In this document: positions 26,891-34,553 of the stretch, piece after piece
Layout: each line of letters opens with the position of its first letter
How positions within the stretch are numbered: the first letter of the stretch is position 1
Assembly: GCA_002395835.1 (NCBI GenBank)
Contig: DGVD01000004.1
Span: 62,001-126,000, forward strand
Direction: 5' to 3'
DNA length: 64,000 nt
DNA from: Bacteroidales bacterium UBA4293
GTDB taxonomy: Bacteria; Bacteroidota; Bacteroidia; Bacteroidales; Bacteroidaceae
The notes under the pieces: model-generated
What the model was told of the DNA's origin: nothing
What the model saw: the letters and a program-made list of their open reading frames with translations, nothing else
Databases searched by the model: none
Position numbers and translations under genes: made by a program

Positions 26891-26935
26891 AAAAAATCTC
26901 CAGGTAAAGATTCAACATTTACCTGGAGATTTTTT
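26891..26935. terminator. Strong bidirectional terminator downstream of glsB
   Basis: A perfect 18-bp stem (26891-26908 with 26918-26935) with a 9-nt loop, flanked by an A run on the left arm and a T run on the right arm. It closes the glsAB transcript and shields it from the element. Confidence 0.88.
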
Positions 26936-26993
26936 GGTGGTTTTAAGCACTCTTAGTGTCAAAACTACGTATTAAAAAGAAGCATTTTCCGGA

Positions 26994-27006
26994 GTACCTC
27001 CACCGG
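26994..27006 (+). repeat. attL: left 13-bp direct repeat of the integrated element
   Basis: GTACCTCCACCGG is identical to 40293-40305, where it is the 3' end of tRNA-Arg. The flanks differ at once on both sides, so it is a short duplicated core left by site-specific integration. Confidence 0.85.
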
Positions 27007-27085
27007 AACTACTAAAACGATATTCTACTGCATCTCAATAATTATATAAATAACTGATAATCAGCACAGATACAATTTTTCAGCG

Positions 27086-27116
27086 ATGCAACGAAATGCA
27101 ACGAAATGCAATAGAA
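27086..27116 (+). repeat. 10-bp tandem repeats near attL
   Basis: ATGCAACGAA occurs twice in tandem (27086-27105), followed by the related ATGCAATAGAA. The last unit resembles GTAATAGAATA near the right end (about 40192-40202). They may be further recombination-protein sites. Confidence 0.6.
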
Positions 27117-27126
27117 TATCACTTTT

Positions 27127-27150
27127 TTGCGAGTAAAATTGCGAGTAAAA
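27127..27150 (+). repeat. Arm-type direct repeats, left end (2 copies)
   Basis: TTGCGAGTAAAA occurs twice back to back (27127-27138, 27139-27150). The core TGCGAGT recurs three times in the same orientation at the right end (40167, 40215, 40226). The repeats run into the -33 region of the integrase promoter. Confidence 0.75.
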
Positions 27151-27169
27151 TTAAAATTGCCTATATTTG
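27138..27169 (+). promoter_or_regulatory. Integrase promoter overlapping arm repeats
   Basis: ATTG (27138-27141), 20 nt, TATATTTG (27162-27169): a near-consensus Bacteroides promoter 25 bp before the integrase ATG. The -33 box lies within the TGCGAGT repeats, so integrase binding there could repress its own gene (inference). Confidence 0.6.
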
Positions 27170-27194
27170 CATACGGATATAAAATGAATTGAAT

Positions 27195-28604
27195 ATGGCA
27201 ACTTTTAATTTGAACCTTGACCACAAGGCAACAAAAAACAGAAAGTACAATATCTATGTGGTGGTAAACATAGATGGCAAGAGAAAGTACATAAAGACTT
27301 CCTACCAGGTGTCCAGGATTTCAGACTGGAACCCATCCCCTAAAGGTGACAATTGGATAAAGACTAGTGAACCGAATTCTAAGGTGTGGAATGCAGGACT
27401 AGCAAAGGAACTTGAATCGGTAAAGGAAAAATACCGTGAATTGAAGGATGATGGCCTGGCCACATCTGAAAAGGTGAAACGTGCGGTTGCTGCATCGGAA
27501 AAGACTGCATCATTCCTTGACTATGCCAAAAAGAGGACACAAGAAGTCTACAATGCAGGTGGCATCCGCAATTGGAAAAAATACAATGGCTTTGTGAACA
27601 AGTTAGAGGCCTTCCAGGAGGACAGAACCGGCAAGGTAAGGGATTTAGCCTTTGGCGAGATTACACCGGCTTATATCGCAAAATTTGATGCCTATTTGCA
27701 TACCCTGCACAATGAGAGGCAGCCGGATGAGATGCTGCACCCTAACACCATTGAGGTGGTGATGAAGGTTTTCCGTACCCTAATAAGGCGAGCAATCGAG
27801 GTTGATGGCTTGATGAAGCCGGACAAATACCCATTCTTGAATTACAAGTTCTGTGGAGTCAAGACACAGAAAGACAAATTGGATATGGATGAAATTGAGG
27901 CTATCAAGGCATTGCAGCTTGAGGAAGGCAGCTTGCTTTGGCATTGCAGGAACTACTTTCTGTTTAGCTTCTATTGTGCCGGAATCCGTGCAGGTGACCT
28001 TATCCAACTGAGATGGTGCAATATATCAGCCGAAGGCAGGATAAACTATCAGATGGGAAAGAATCACAAGGAAAGGGATTTAATCCTGGTACCGCAGGCA
28101 AGGGAAATTCTGCAGTACTACCACAACGAGAATGTGAAGGCAGAAGATTATATTTTCCCATTGCTTGACAGTAGGGCAGAATGGGCAAAGGCCATAACAC
28201 AAGCAGACAAGGACAAGATGCCTGCAGACTTGAAGAAGGCACTTTTCAACACCATAGGCGCAAAGAATGCCTTGATAAACAAATATCTTAACAAGATAGC
28301 ACAATTGGCAGGCATACAGAAGAAGGTATCATTCCACATAAGCAGACACTCATTTGCAAAGGTGGCAAAGCAGAAGGGGGTGGACAACTCCAAAGTAAAA
28401 GATATGCTTGCACATTCAAGTTTAAAGGTTACTGAAACATACATGGGAAGCTTTGACACAAAGGAAACAGATGCAACCCTGGTACAGATATTTGAGGAAA
28501 ACAAGCCTCAACCGGCAACAACCGATACTGCAGCATTGTTGGCACAACTGCAAAGCTTGAGGCCGGAGGAACTTGCAGTTCTGTTGGCCAAATTGGGAAA
28601 GTGA
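27195..28604 (+). CDS. Tyrosine recombinase/integrase
   Basis: 469-residue phage-type integrase that would catalyse integration into and excision from tRNA-Arg. The N-terminus (about 1-100) fits an arm-DNA-binding domain, and residues 110-215 fit a SAM-like core-binding domain. The catalytic domain shows CAGIRAGDLIQLRW (Arg near 265), a Lys in MGKNHKERDLILV, HISRHSF (His/Arg near 381-384), LAHSSLKVTETYMG with His and the nucleophile Tyr near 416. I start at ATG 27195, 25 bp after the -7 box; a TTG two codons upstream is in frame. The C-terminal tail (TDTAALLAQLQSLRPEELAVLLAKLGK) is variable. Confidence 0.95.
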   Translation: MATFNLNLDHKATKNRKYNIYVVVNIDGKRKYIKTSYQVSRISDWNPSPKGDNWIKTSEPNSKVWNAGLAKELESVKEKYRELKDDGLATSEKVKRAVAASEKTASFLDYAKKRTQEVYNAGGIRNWKKYNGFVNKLEAFQEDRTGKVRDLAFGEITPAYIAKFDAYLHTLHNERQPDEMLHPNTIEVVMKVFRTLIRRAIEVDGLMKPDKYPFLNYKFCGVKTQKDKLDMDEIEAIKALQLEEGSLLWHCRNYFLFSFYCAGIRAGDLIQLRWCNISAEGRINYQMGKNHKERDLILVPQAREILQYYHNENVKAEDYIFPLLDSRAEWAKAITQADKDKMPADLKKALFNTIGAKNALINKYLNKIAQLAGIQKKVSFHISRHSFAKVAKQKGVDNSKVKDMLAHSSLKVTETYMGSFDTKETDATLVQIFEENKPQPATTDTAALLAQLQSLRPEELAVLLAKLGK

Positions 28605-28635
28605 TTGGCGGTGTATAACTTTAAGAAACTGTGTC

Positions 28636-29544
28636 ATGGGAACTAAAGCAGATATATTTGAGAAACTTGAAAAGGACATTAAATGTGTCCTGGCTGAATC
28701 CGGCCTCCAGGAACATGATGAATTGATTTGGGAAAGTGATTCATGGGAATATATCCAGGAAGGTGGCAACGTTATAAAGGATAATTATGCCATTGAACTT
28801 CAAAGCAACGTTAAACGTGTTTTGGCTGAATACGGCCTAAAGGATAATATGATTTTAGGCTTTAAACTCCAAATCCGTATGATGGAATACAGCCTATTCT
28901 CAAGCGGTATATACCACAAAATCATAAATGAATCCTCTGAACTTGTCAATTGCCTAAATGTACTCAGCCAATGTAATGATATTTCATTAACCGGGCAGGT
29001 GTCGGCAAAAGGTAAGGCACCTGAAGAAAAGGTGGCAAGGGTGCCTGGATGGTTCAAGGGTGAAATGGCTGCAGATTTGGAGAAACGTGTAAATGAAATA
29101 CTGTCAAATCTCATTATAGGTGGTAAGGCCTTGAATGGCCGTTCAACTCGCATGGGCGGTTATCTTGTCAATGACTCTATTATTGAATACCTGGAGAATA
29201 GGGATTGGCCGAAGGTGGCAATTTTCCTAAATAGGCTCAAGGAGCAATGCAGCATGATGGAAGGTTACAAGAAAAAGAAAATCCCGATGAACGGACTGTT
29301 TGTTGCAGTAGTGCTGAGAACCATAGATGAAGAAGGTATAAGCTTCGACACAAAGACCCAAAAATTCTGCTTCATAGGTGACCTACTTTCGGCTACGGGT
29401 TGCCTTGATGAACAGACCATGCAGGCATACAGTCTTGATGATGACAAGGCCAGGTGGAAACGTGTTGAATCCTGGTATAGGTCATTTATTAATACAAGTG
29501 AACAGATGAACGTACAACCGGAAATGATGGCCAACTTCATATAA
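28636..29544 (+). CDS. Unrecognised protein with an internal repeat, next to integrase
   Basis: 302 residues, no family recognised, no signal peptide or membrane segment. The N-terminal part contains a duplicated motif 44 residues apart: KCVLAESGL at residues 16-24 and KRVLAEYGL at 60-68, each preceded by a helical stretch. The C-terminal half (from about 155) is rich in charged residues with CSMMEGYKKKKIPMNG near 208-223. It starts 32 bp after the integrase stop, so the two are probably co-transcribed, and a terminator follows. Arg codon AGG is used 5 times of 12, unlike the chromosome. A recombination accessory role is possible but unproven. Confidence 0.75.
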   Translation: MGTKADIFEKLEKDIKCVLAESGLQEHDELIWESDSWEYIQEGGNVIKDNYAIELQSNVKRVLAEYGLKDNMILGFKLQIRMMEYSLFSSGIYHKIINESSELVNCLNVLSQCNDISLTGQVSAKGKAPEEKVARVPGWFKGEMAADLEKRVNEILSNLIIGGKALNGRSTRMGGYLVNDSIIEYLENRDWPKVAIFLNRLKEQCSMMEGYKKKKIPMNGLFVAVVLRTIDEEGISFDTKTQKFCFIGDLLSATGCLDEQTMQAYSLDDDKARWKRVESWYRSFINTSEQMNVQPEMMANFI

Positions 29545-29561
29545 ATCAAGGGTAACGGTGC

Positions 29562-29590
29562 AAGGGGAAAAATCACAAGTTTTTCCCCTT
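29562..29590 (+). terminator. Terminator after the integrase/28636 gene pair
   Basis: AAGGGGAAAAA (29562-29572) pairs with TTTTTCCCCTT (29580-29590) across a 7-nt loop and is followed by a T-rich stretch. It lies 18 bp past the stop codon. Confidence 0.82.
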
Positions 29591-29693
29591 TTATTTTTCC
29601 CCTTGAGCATAGCTGCACCCTATTACATTTGCAAACGTAAATCAGCAAAAAGTAGAAATGGTTCTATTATAAAAACTGATTTCTTAGAATGTA

Positions 29694-30020
29694 ATGGAAA
29701 GAAAAACTAATGGATTAGAAATGGCAGGCAACTTAACCCCTCTATCAATGGTGGTGTTGCCGGAGTCTGCATGGGCAAGAATCACAGATGAACTGCAGGA
29801 ACTCAAACGGATGCTTCAGCAAAAGAGTGATGATGAAGTGAACGGACAATGGATTGATTCTGTTGAGGCCAGGAAAATTCTTGGTGTATCACAGAGAACC
29901 TGGCAGACATACCGGGATGAAAGGAGAATACCTTTTGTCCAGATCGGCAGGAAAATCTATGTTAAACGTGAAGACCTGGATTCATATATGAGAACCCATT
30001 ATATTAGCGCAAGGCAATGA
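29694..30020 (+). CDS. MerR-like/HTH_17 helix-turn-helix protein
   Basis: 108 residues. The N-terminal 45 residues include a helical segment (ESAWARITDELQELKRMLQQK). The C-terminal half is an excisionase-type winged helix: WIDSVEARKILGVSQRTWQTYRDERRIPFVQIGRKIYVKREDLDSYM. Proteins of this kind occur near integrases of Bacteroides mobile elements, where they act as excisionases or regulators. It has its own gap upstream after a terminator, so a separate promoter is likely, though none is clear. Confidence 0.85.
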   Translation: MERKTNGLEMAGNLTPLSMVVLPESAWARITDELQELKRMLQQKSDDEVNGQWIDSVEARKILGVSQRTWQTYRDERRIPFVQIGRKIYVKREDLDSYMRTHYISARQ

Positions 30021-30254
30021 ATTGAGCCTGCAGGAAGCAGATAAAATGCAGACCTGGGATTTCCACTAATTCAAGATAAAAAGATAAGGGTGCGGACTTC
30101 TCAGCCAACACCCTCAATTGGATATAAAATGAATGAAGGCAAAAATGCACATTCAAACATTTCTGTTGCAAAGATAGCCTTTTTTTGTGATTTCCCAAAT
30201 CTGTACTTTTTAGAATCAACAATTATTTATTAACTCAGTTAAATTTTAATTTCT

Positions 30255-30593
30255 ATGAGGTACGAATCATTAAAGAATTTTCATTCCTGCCTTCTCGAAA
30301 TGTGGCAGGATGTGCAAGAAGGTGTGGTGTCAATTGACGATATTCAGCCATGCCACTATGCCAACAAACATGGTGTAGGTGTATTCCGTAAAAGCTTTGT
30401 AGTGGATGCCCTAACAAGCCAGGAAAGGCCTACCAGGGAAACATCTGATGCCATAAGGCTGCAGATAGCAGAACATGACAAGAAGATGAAAATTGAAATG
30501 AAATTAAAGATAAAAAACTGCATTGAATTCCTAAAGTCAAATGGATACAAGGTCATGAAGAAGAAGGTGAGAACCATCTATGAGGAAGTGTGA
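30255..30593 (+). CDS. Hypothetical protein
   Basis: 112 residues of unknown family. The first 50 residues contain CHYANKHGVGVFRKSFVVDAL, and the second half is strongly basic and helical (EHDKKMKIEMKLKIKNCIEFLKSNGYKVMKKKVRTIYEEV), which would suit a nucleic-acid-binding or coiled-coil role (inference only). It lies between two HTH genes in the left part of the element. The ATG follows an A/T-rich leader. Confidence 0.6.
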   Translation: MRYESLKNFHSCLLEMWQDVQEGVVSIDDIQPCHYANKHGVGVFRKSFVVDALTSQERPTRETSDAIRLQIAEHDKKMKIEMKLKIKNCIEFLKSNGYKVMKKKVRTIYEEV

Positions 30594-31453
30594 CAGAAAG
30601 AATGGCAAATAGGAGTTGAGGCCAATGTACCTGGTGCCAATGAGCATTCATGAAGCTTGTATGGGTGGAATAACAGTTAATCATGGAATTTAGTGAAAAT
30701 GGGAAATACAGAATTGGTTGGATATATCCACAAAACAACATTGTATGAGTGTTCTAAAGCCATTCATGGCCAAAGTATAAGGTTTAAAGTTTAGTTCATG
30801 CAGGATTGGAGAATGGCTACAAAAGAAACAGATATGGCAAAGGTTATCCCTGGTCGGGTACTCGCCCATGAAGGTGGGTTGCATTTGCTCAAACCTTCAG
30901 CCAGGGAAAGTGAATGTGGTATTTGTAGCGGTTCTCATGGTGGCTCTATACTGCCAAAGATTCTCCACAAGATTCTAAGACATTCAATCGTTATCAGGTG
31001 CGCCCCTGCAATGCACATTGCCTAAGATACCGGCAAATCATCAACCAGGAATGCTGAAGAATCAGAATTGAGTGTGGATAACCCTACATGGCTAATTATT
31101 AGCCAATTGGCAGATGGAAAAACTTTGATATTTGCAGGAAATATCATACATTTGCAGTAACCACTCCACAATACATAGGTTAGCAATTATCCGTAGTAAT
31201 GGTTCAGCATTCCATCCAATTGGGGTGCTGAACCTTGCTTTTATGCCTGCTGATGGTGTCTGATTCTCTAATATCCTGGTGTTTGGTTGCCATGTTATTC
31301 TGTTATTGTTTACCGTATTTGAGTGTATTTGTTTAAATTTGTAGATGATAAAACAAAATCACATGTAAATAGCAGAAACTACCCAAAACAACTCTGACCG
31401 AAAACTGACTCATTATGGAGAGAATAATTGGATTTAATTAATAGTGTTATTAC
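30594..31453. other. 860-bp stretch without a convincing gene
   Basis: Only a weak 75-codon ORF (30798-31025) is found, with no recognisable family and poor composition. The words TATGGGTGGA (30659) and TTAGTTCATGCAGG (30791-30804) recur in the next intergenic stretch (31651 and 31720-31733). This suggests related non-coding sequence, possibly sites for an element-encoded protein or remnants of duplicated DNA. Confidence 0.5.
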
Positions 31454-31645
31454 ATGGAACAGAATTTATTGAGCAGCAAAGAGGCTGCAAATTATTGTGG
31501 TTTGGAATATCGGGCATTTCTTCGTTTGGTGAAGGTGGCAGGAATTCCGCATTATAACCTTGCATCACGTTTTCTGAAGTTCAAGAAATCAGAACTTGAT
31601 GCCTGGATAGAGTCAAGAAAAGAAAGAGGTTCAGTAAAGCTTTAG
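31454..31645 (+). CDS. Excisionase-family HTH protein
   Basis: 63 residues, almost entirely one HTH_17/Xis-like domain: LLSSKEAANYCGLEYRAFLRLVKVAGIPHYNLASRFLKFKKSELDAWIESRKE. The length and fold resemble phage and transposon excisionases. With the integrase and terminal arm repeats it is a good candidate recombination directionality factor, though the 29694 gene is a competing candidate. Confidence 0.8.
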   Translation: MEQNLLSSKEAANYCGLEYRAFLRLVKVAGIPHYNLASRFLKFKKSELDAWIESRKERGSVKL

Positions 31646-31849
31646 ACTGATTATGGGTGGAGTGTGTCTAAGAGGCTTTGCGCTATTGAGCCGGGAATAC
31701 CATGCATTAATTGTTGGTATTAGTTCATGCAGGTATGGTGCAGCTTGTCTGCTTCCATTGGTTCTCAAATCATATTATTTTCCATTGTATGCCATGATCC
31801 GGACAGAATGCACAATGGATAAGTGTATAATCCCTAAATACATGGTGCC

Positions 31850-32707
31850 ATGATTGAGAACGATAAATTTACGATAAACACCGTTTTCCTGCTTGGCATT
31901 GAAGCTTACAAGTTCGGCAGGTATGATGAGGCGGTTGTATTTGAAAAGCTTGTGAGCCTGGAAACATCCGAAAAGATAGGCAACTTTGGATTCTTTACAT
32001 TGAGCGCAAGAGAAAGTACAAAGTTGATACCAGGTGTAAAGGTAAAAAGGCTAAAGACCATTCTTGATAAATTCAAGAAGATAGGATTTCTTAAACATGA
32101 TGTACGGTTGTATGATGGCAAGAACTTGGCCTACAAAGGACAGATGATAAGCTATTACCAGGTTGATTTCAAATGGTTGGGGGTTACTGCAAACCTATCC
32201 TTAATATTAGACTCTGATAATCCACATTCAGAATTTAAGGAAAAGCGCAGTTGGTTTGAGGTACAAGGCAGGAAGCAATCCTCAGCCGGTTATGCAAAAA
32301 AAGATGGCTTGTCGGCTGAATATAAGGCCAGGAAAAATGTTAACATCCAAAATGCCTGCAGTCTTATTTATGGGTTGAACAATATTGCAAAAGAAAGATG
32401 CAATGAGCATAATGAGGAAATAATTGCAAATACAAAGTGTGGGGATGAATACAAGACAAGAAATGAAATCCTATTGCCAAAAACGGATGATGTTATTGAA
32501 ATGGTGGCTTCTGCCCAATCTAAATTTAGTAATGAGCAGATAAAAGGTGCATTCATAGCTTACCAGGATAGAATGCTTGATGGCCATGAAGATATCAGAA
32601 AGGATAAATGGAAATACTTCTTTTCTCCAAAGGACTATTATTCAGTATTGAAGCATTATTTGAATGATTATGAGGCCAACTATTACGATGCCGGGGTGAA
32701 AGAATGA
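31850..32707 (+). CDS. Replication-initiator-like winged-helix protein
   Basis: 285 residues with no firm family match. Residues 43-90 (FGFFTLSARESTKLIPGVKVKRLKTILDKFKKIGFLKH) read as a winged helix-turn-helix of the kind in plasmid and phage replication proteins. The end (WKYFFSPKDYYSVLKHYLNDYE) resembles the tails of phage O-like replication proteins. Three dyad repeats begin 27 bp after the stop, and a 133-bp array of 11-bp units lies 360 bp further on, which fits a Rep gene next to an origin. This is inference from layout and motif shape. A repressor-like regulator is the alternative. Confidence 0.6.
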   Translation: MIENDKFTINTVFLLGIEAYKFGRYDEAVVFEKLVSLETSEKIGNFGFFTLSARESTKLIPGVKVKRLKTILDKFKKIGFLKHDVRLYDGKNLAYKGQMISYYQVDFKWLGVTANLSLILDSDNPHSEFKEKRSWFEVQGRKQSSAGYAKKDGLSAEYKARKNVNIQNACSLIYGLNNIAKERCNEHNEEIIANTKCGDEYKTRNEILLPKTDDVIEMVASAQSKFSNEQIKGAFIAYQDRMLDGHEDIRKDKWKYFFSPKDYYSVLKHYLNDYEANYYDAGVKE

Positions 32708-32734
32708 TTTCATTAACCTAAAAGATTGTGGAGG

Positions 32735-32806
32735 GTGTATACAAAAGGATACACCCTTTATTATGTGTATACAAAAGGATACACCGGTGCATACAAAAGT
32801 AGGCAC
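32735..32806 (+). repeat. Three copies of a 20-bp dyad repeat
   Basis: GTGTATACAAAAGGATACAC occurs at 32735-32754 and exactly again at 32765-32784 (30-bp period). A diverged third copy, GTGCATACAAAAGTAGGCAC, is at 32787-32806. Each has 7-bp or shorter inverted arms around AAAAG. The first copy, extended to GGGTGTAT/ATACACCC, can also act as a terminator for the preceding gene. Confidence 0.8.
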
Positions 32807-33069
32807 AATAGTAAATTATATAGTATATTAATAGTCTATTGAAAAAGAAAACAATGTAAAAGAAAAAGAATTTTTCTTTTGCTCCATCAAATAATAATAA
32901 GCTATCAACCCCAATAAAGAAAACGGTTTGTAAGGCTGCAAGAGGCATGTGCCAGGTATCAACCCGAATAGGATTAAATAAGGCCTTATATGGCCGGAAA
33001 TAGGCCGGGGCGGGCAATGATGGATGGATGATGGTGCCAGGTGTTCTGCATAGTATTTATATTTGCCAT

Positions 33070-33202
33070 TCCTTTGTTCAACCATTGCTCAGACATTGTT
33101 CAACCATTGCTCATATAGCAATGTTATAGCAATGTTAGAGCAATGTTAGAGCGAAGGTAGAGCGAAGGTAGAACGAAGGTAGAACGAAGGCATAGCATAG
33201 TT
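33070..33202. repeat. Twelve 11-bp units in head-to-head arrangement (iteron-like array)
   Basis: From 33115 eight tandem 11-mers run rightward: ATAGCAATGTT twice, AGAGCAATGTT, AGAGCGAAGGT twice, AGAACGAAGGT, AGAACGAAGGC, ATAGCATAGTT. From 33113 four run leftward on the other strand: TGAGCAATGGT, TGAACAATGTC, TGAGCAATGGT, TGAACAAAGGA. One base (33114) separates the two halves. Units are one helical turn long and not a multiple of three, so this is not coding. It would suit cooperative binding by an initiator or partition protein. Confidence 0.88.
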
Positions 33203-33979
33203 AAATGAGTGGATATGGCAAAAATGATGTGCCTTAAATGCCTGCAGTTCTAAACCTAGTCAATGTATTTTCTTATTGCTTCTTGTTAATACCTTTGAAT
33301 CCAATTCCATGTATCTTTATTGGCTCCATCATTATATGCCTGGTTAAGGATTGATACTTTGTGGTGGAAGGCTCTTGTCATAGTTTCTCCATTCATCCCT
33401 AAATCAGAGGCGTTGAATTTACGAAGGTTTTTGTCTTTGTTTCTTCCTGGTGCCAGGTGAGATTGTCTGCCAAATGTACACCTTCCAATTCGGGAAAGTG
33501 TATTTATAAGTGTATTTATAAGTGTATTTATATATGATACCCTTCATCTTGTCTTTGTCTGTCTGTGGGCAAAAGAACAGAACACCTGGCAACATACCAA
33601 CGTAACCAGGAATAAAACTGCATGATTCTTTCCAATCTTTGCAGAATTGGCAAGAATTGGCCATTGTCTGTCATGCTGATAAATTCCAGAGAATCTAACT
33701 TGTATTAATGGGAAATCATGGGAAAATTTCCCCTAATTTGATAGCAAAAGGGCGGATAAAAAGGCGGATAGAATAAGCACGTTTGGATATGCTTAATTTT
33801 TTATGATGGTGTAAAACAATGATTGCTAATAAATTATAACTTGGTCACTTTGTCTTTGAGGTGAGCAAGTAAGATATTAAAGGGCGAATGAAAGGGCAAA
33901 TAGAAGGTGTTACAGACTCCAGGATAACTAAACATGGCATTCACCGGCAAAACGTGCTGCACCCTGCAATCCTTCATTA
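33203..33979. other. 780-bp stretch without a convincing gene
   Basis: No ORF has recognisable features. An 81-codon minus-strand ORF (33419-33664) owes part of its length to a tandem repeat and is doubtful. The region holds a 12-bp tandem repeat at 33497-33532 and is flanked by repeat arrays at 33070-33202 and 33980-34035, so it may be part of an origin or partition region. Confidence 0.5.
33497..33532 (+). repeat. 12-bp tandem repeat, three copies
   Basis: AGTGTATTTATA occurs three times in perfect tandem (33497-33508, 33509-33520, 33521-33532). It is AT-rich and could be an easily melted segment. Read on the minus strand it would encode a KYTY repeat in a doubtful small ORF. Confidence 0.85.
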
Positions 33980-34035
33980 ATGGTCTAACCATTGATGGTT
34001 TAACCATATGGTTCAACCATTGATGGTTCAACCAT
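33980..34035. repeat. Four copies of a 13-bp palindrome
   Basis: ATGGTCTAACCAT (33980-33992), ATGGTTTAACCAT (33995-34007), ATGGTTCAACCAT (34008-34020) and ATGGTTCAACCAT (34023-34035). Starts are spaced 15, 13 and 15 bp. The array ends 84 bp before the first gene of the unknown block, so it may be a multi-site operator. The half-site TTCAACCATTG is shared with the inverted part of the 33070 array. Confidence 0.87.
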
Positions 34036-34119
34036 CGGTAATCCTTTTTTCTTGTTTTTGAGGTAGTGTAGAGGCGGTTGAATTATTTCAGCAGATTGAC
34101 AACCATAAAAACTTAAATC

Positions 34120-34545
34120 ATGAAGGCAGGACAGAAAACAATGCAGGAAAAGCAGATGCGGATGAACAATGCAACTTTGGCTATTCCGGTCTTTGAATCC
34201 TATGTGAAAATACAGAATGAGGCAATTGAAGATTGCAGGTATATTAACGAGAATATAACAAAGCAGGTGCGCCCATACATAACACCTACATTCGGTATTC
34301 TCATTGATGCAGCAGAAAATCCGGGAAGATACAATCTGAAGGATGTAAACAACATGACTGCAAAGCCACGAATGATAAAGTGGAAGAATCTGATGGCATT
34401 CAACAATGGCATCATGTACTTTGACAGAGCCACTTTTGAATCCTGGTACCATACATTCAATGAAGATGGCATAGCAAGAAGGCTATTCTTCGAGGAATTG
34501 AGTAGTGAAGAAATTAAGGTGATTCAGTATTATGATTTTAATTAG
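34120..34545 (+). CDS. Hypothetical protein, first of unknown block
   Basis: 141 residues, no family recognised. A basic N-terminus (MKAGQKTMQEKQMRM) leads into a soluble mixed alpha/beta sequence with VRPYITPTFGILIDAAENPGRYN near 57-79. It starts 84 bp after the four-palindrome array and ends 8 bp before the next gene, so it probably heads an operon of short genes controlled from that array. No signal peptide or membrane segment is seen. Confidence 0.68.
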   Translation: MKAGQKTMQEKQMRMNNATLAIPVFESYVKIQNEAIEDCRYINENITKQVRPYITPTFGILIDAAENPGRYNLKDVNNMTAKPRMIKWKNLMAFNNGIMYFDRATFESWYHTFNEDGIARRLFFEELSSEEIKVIQYYDFN

Positions 34546-34553
34546 ATAGTATT

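Noticed and set aside
30798..31025. 75-codon plus-strand ORF
   Set aside because: No promoter, family or convincing codon pattern; it lies in a stretch with repeated non-coding words.
33070..33202. CRISPR array hypothesis for the tandem repeats
   Set aside because: Units are 11 bp, contiguous, without spacers, and invert at a centre; not a CRISPR.
33419..33664. 81-codon minus-strand ORF with KYTY repeats
   Set aside because: Part of its length comes from the 12-bp tandem repeat; no supporting start context or family.
34000..34452. 150-codon minus-strand ORF
   Set aside because: Antisense to the 34120 gene and cysteine/hydrophobic-rich without pattern; it also crosses the palindrome array. 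A shadow.
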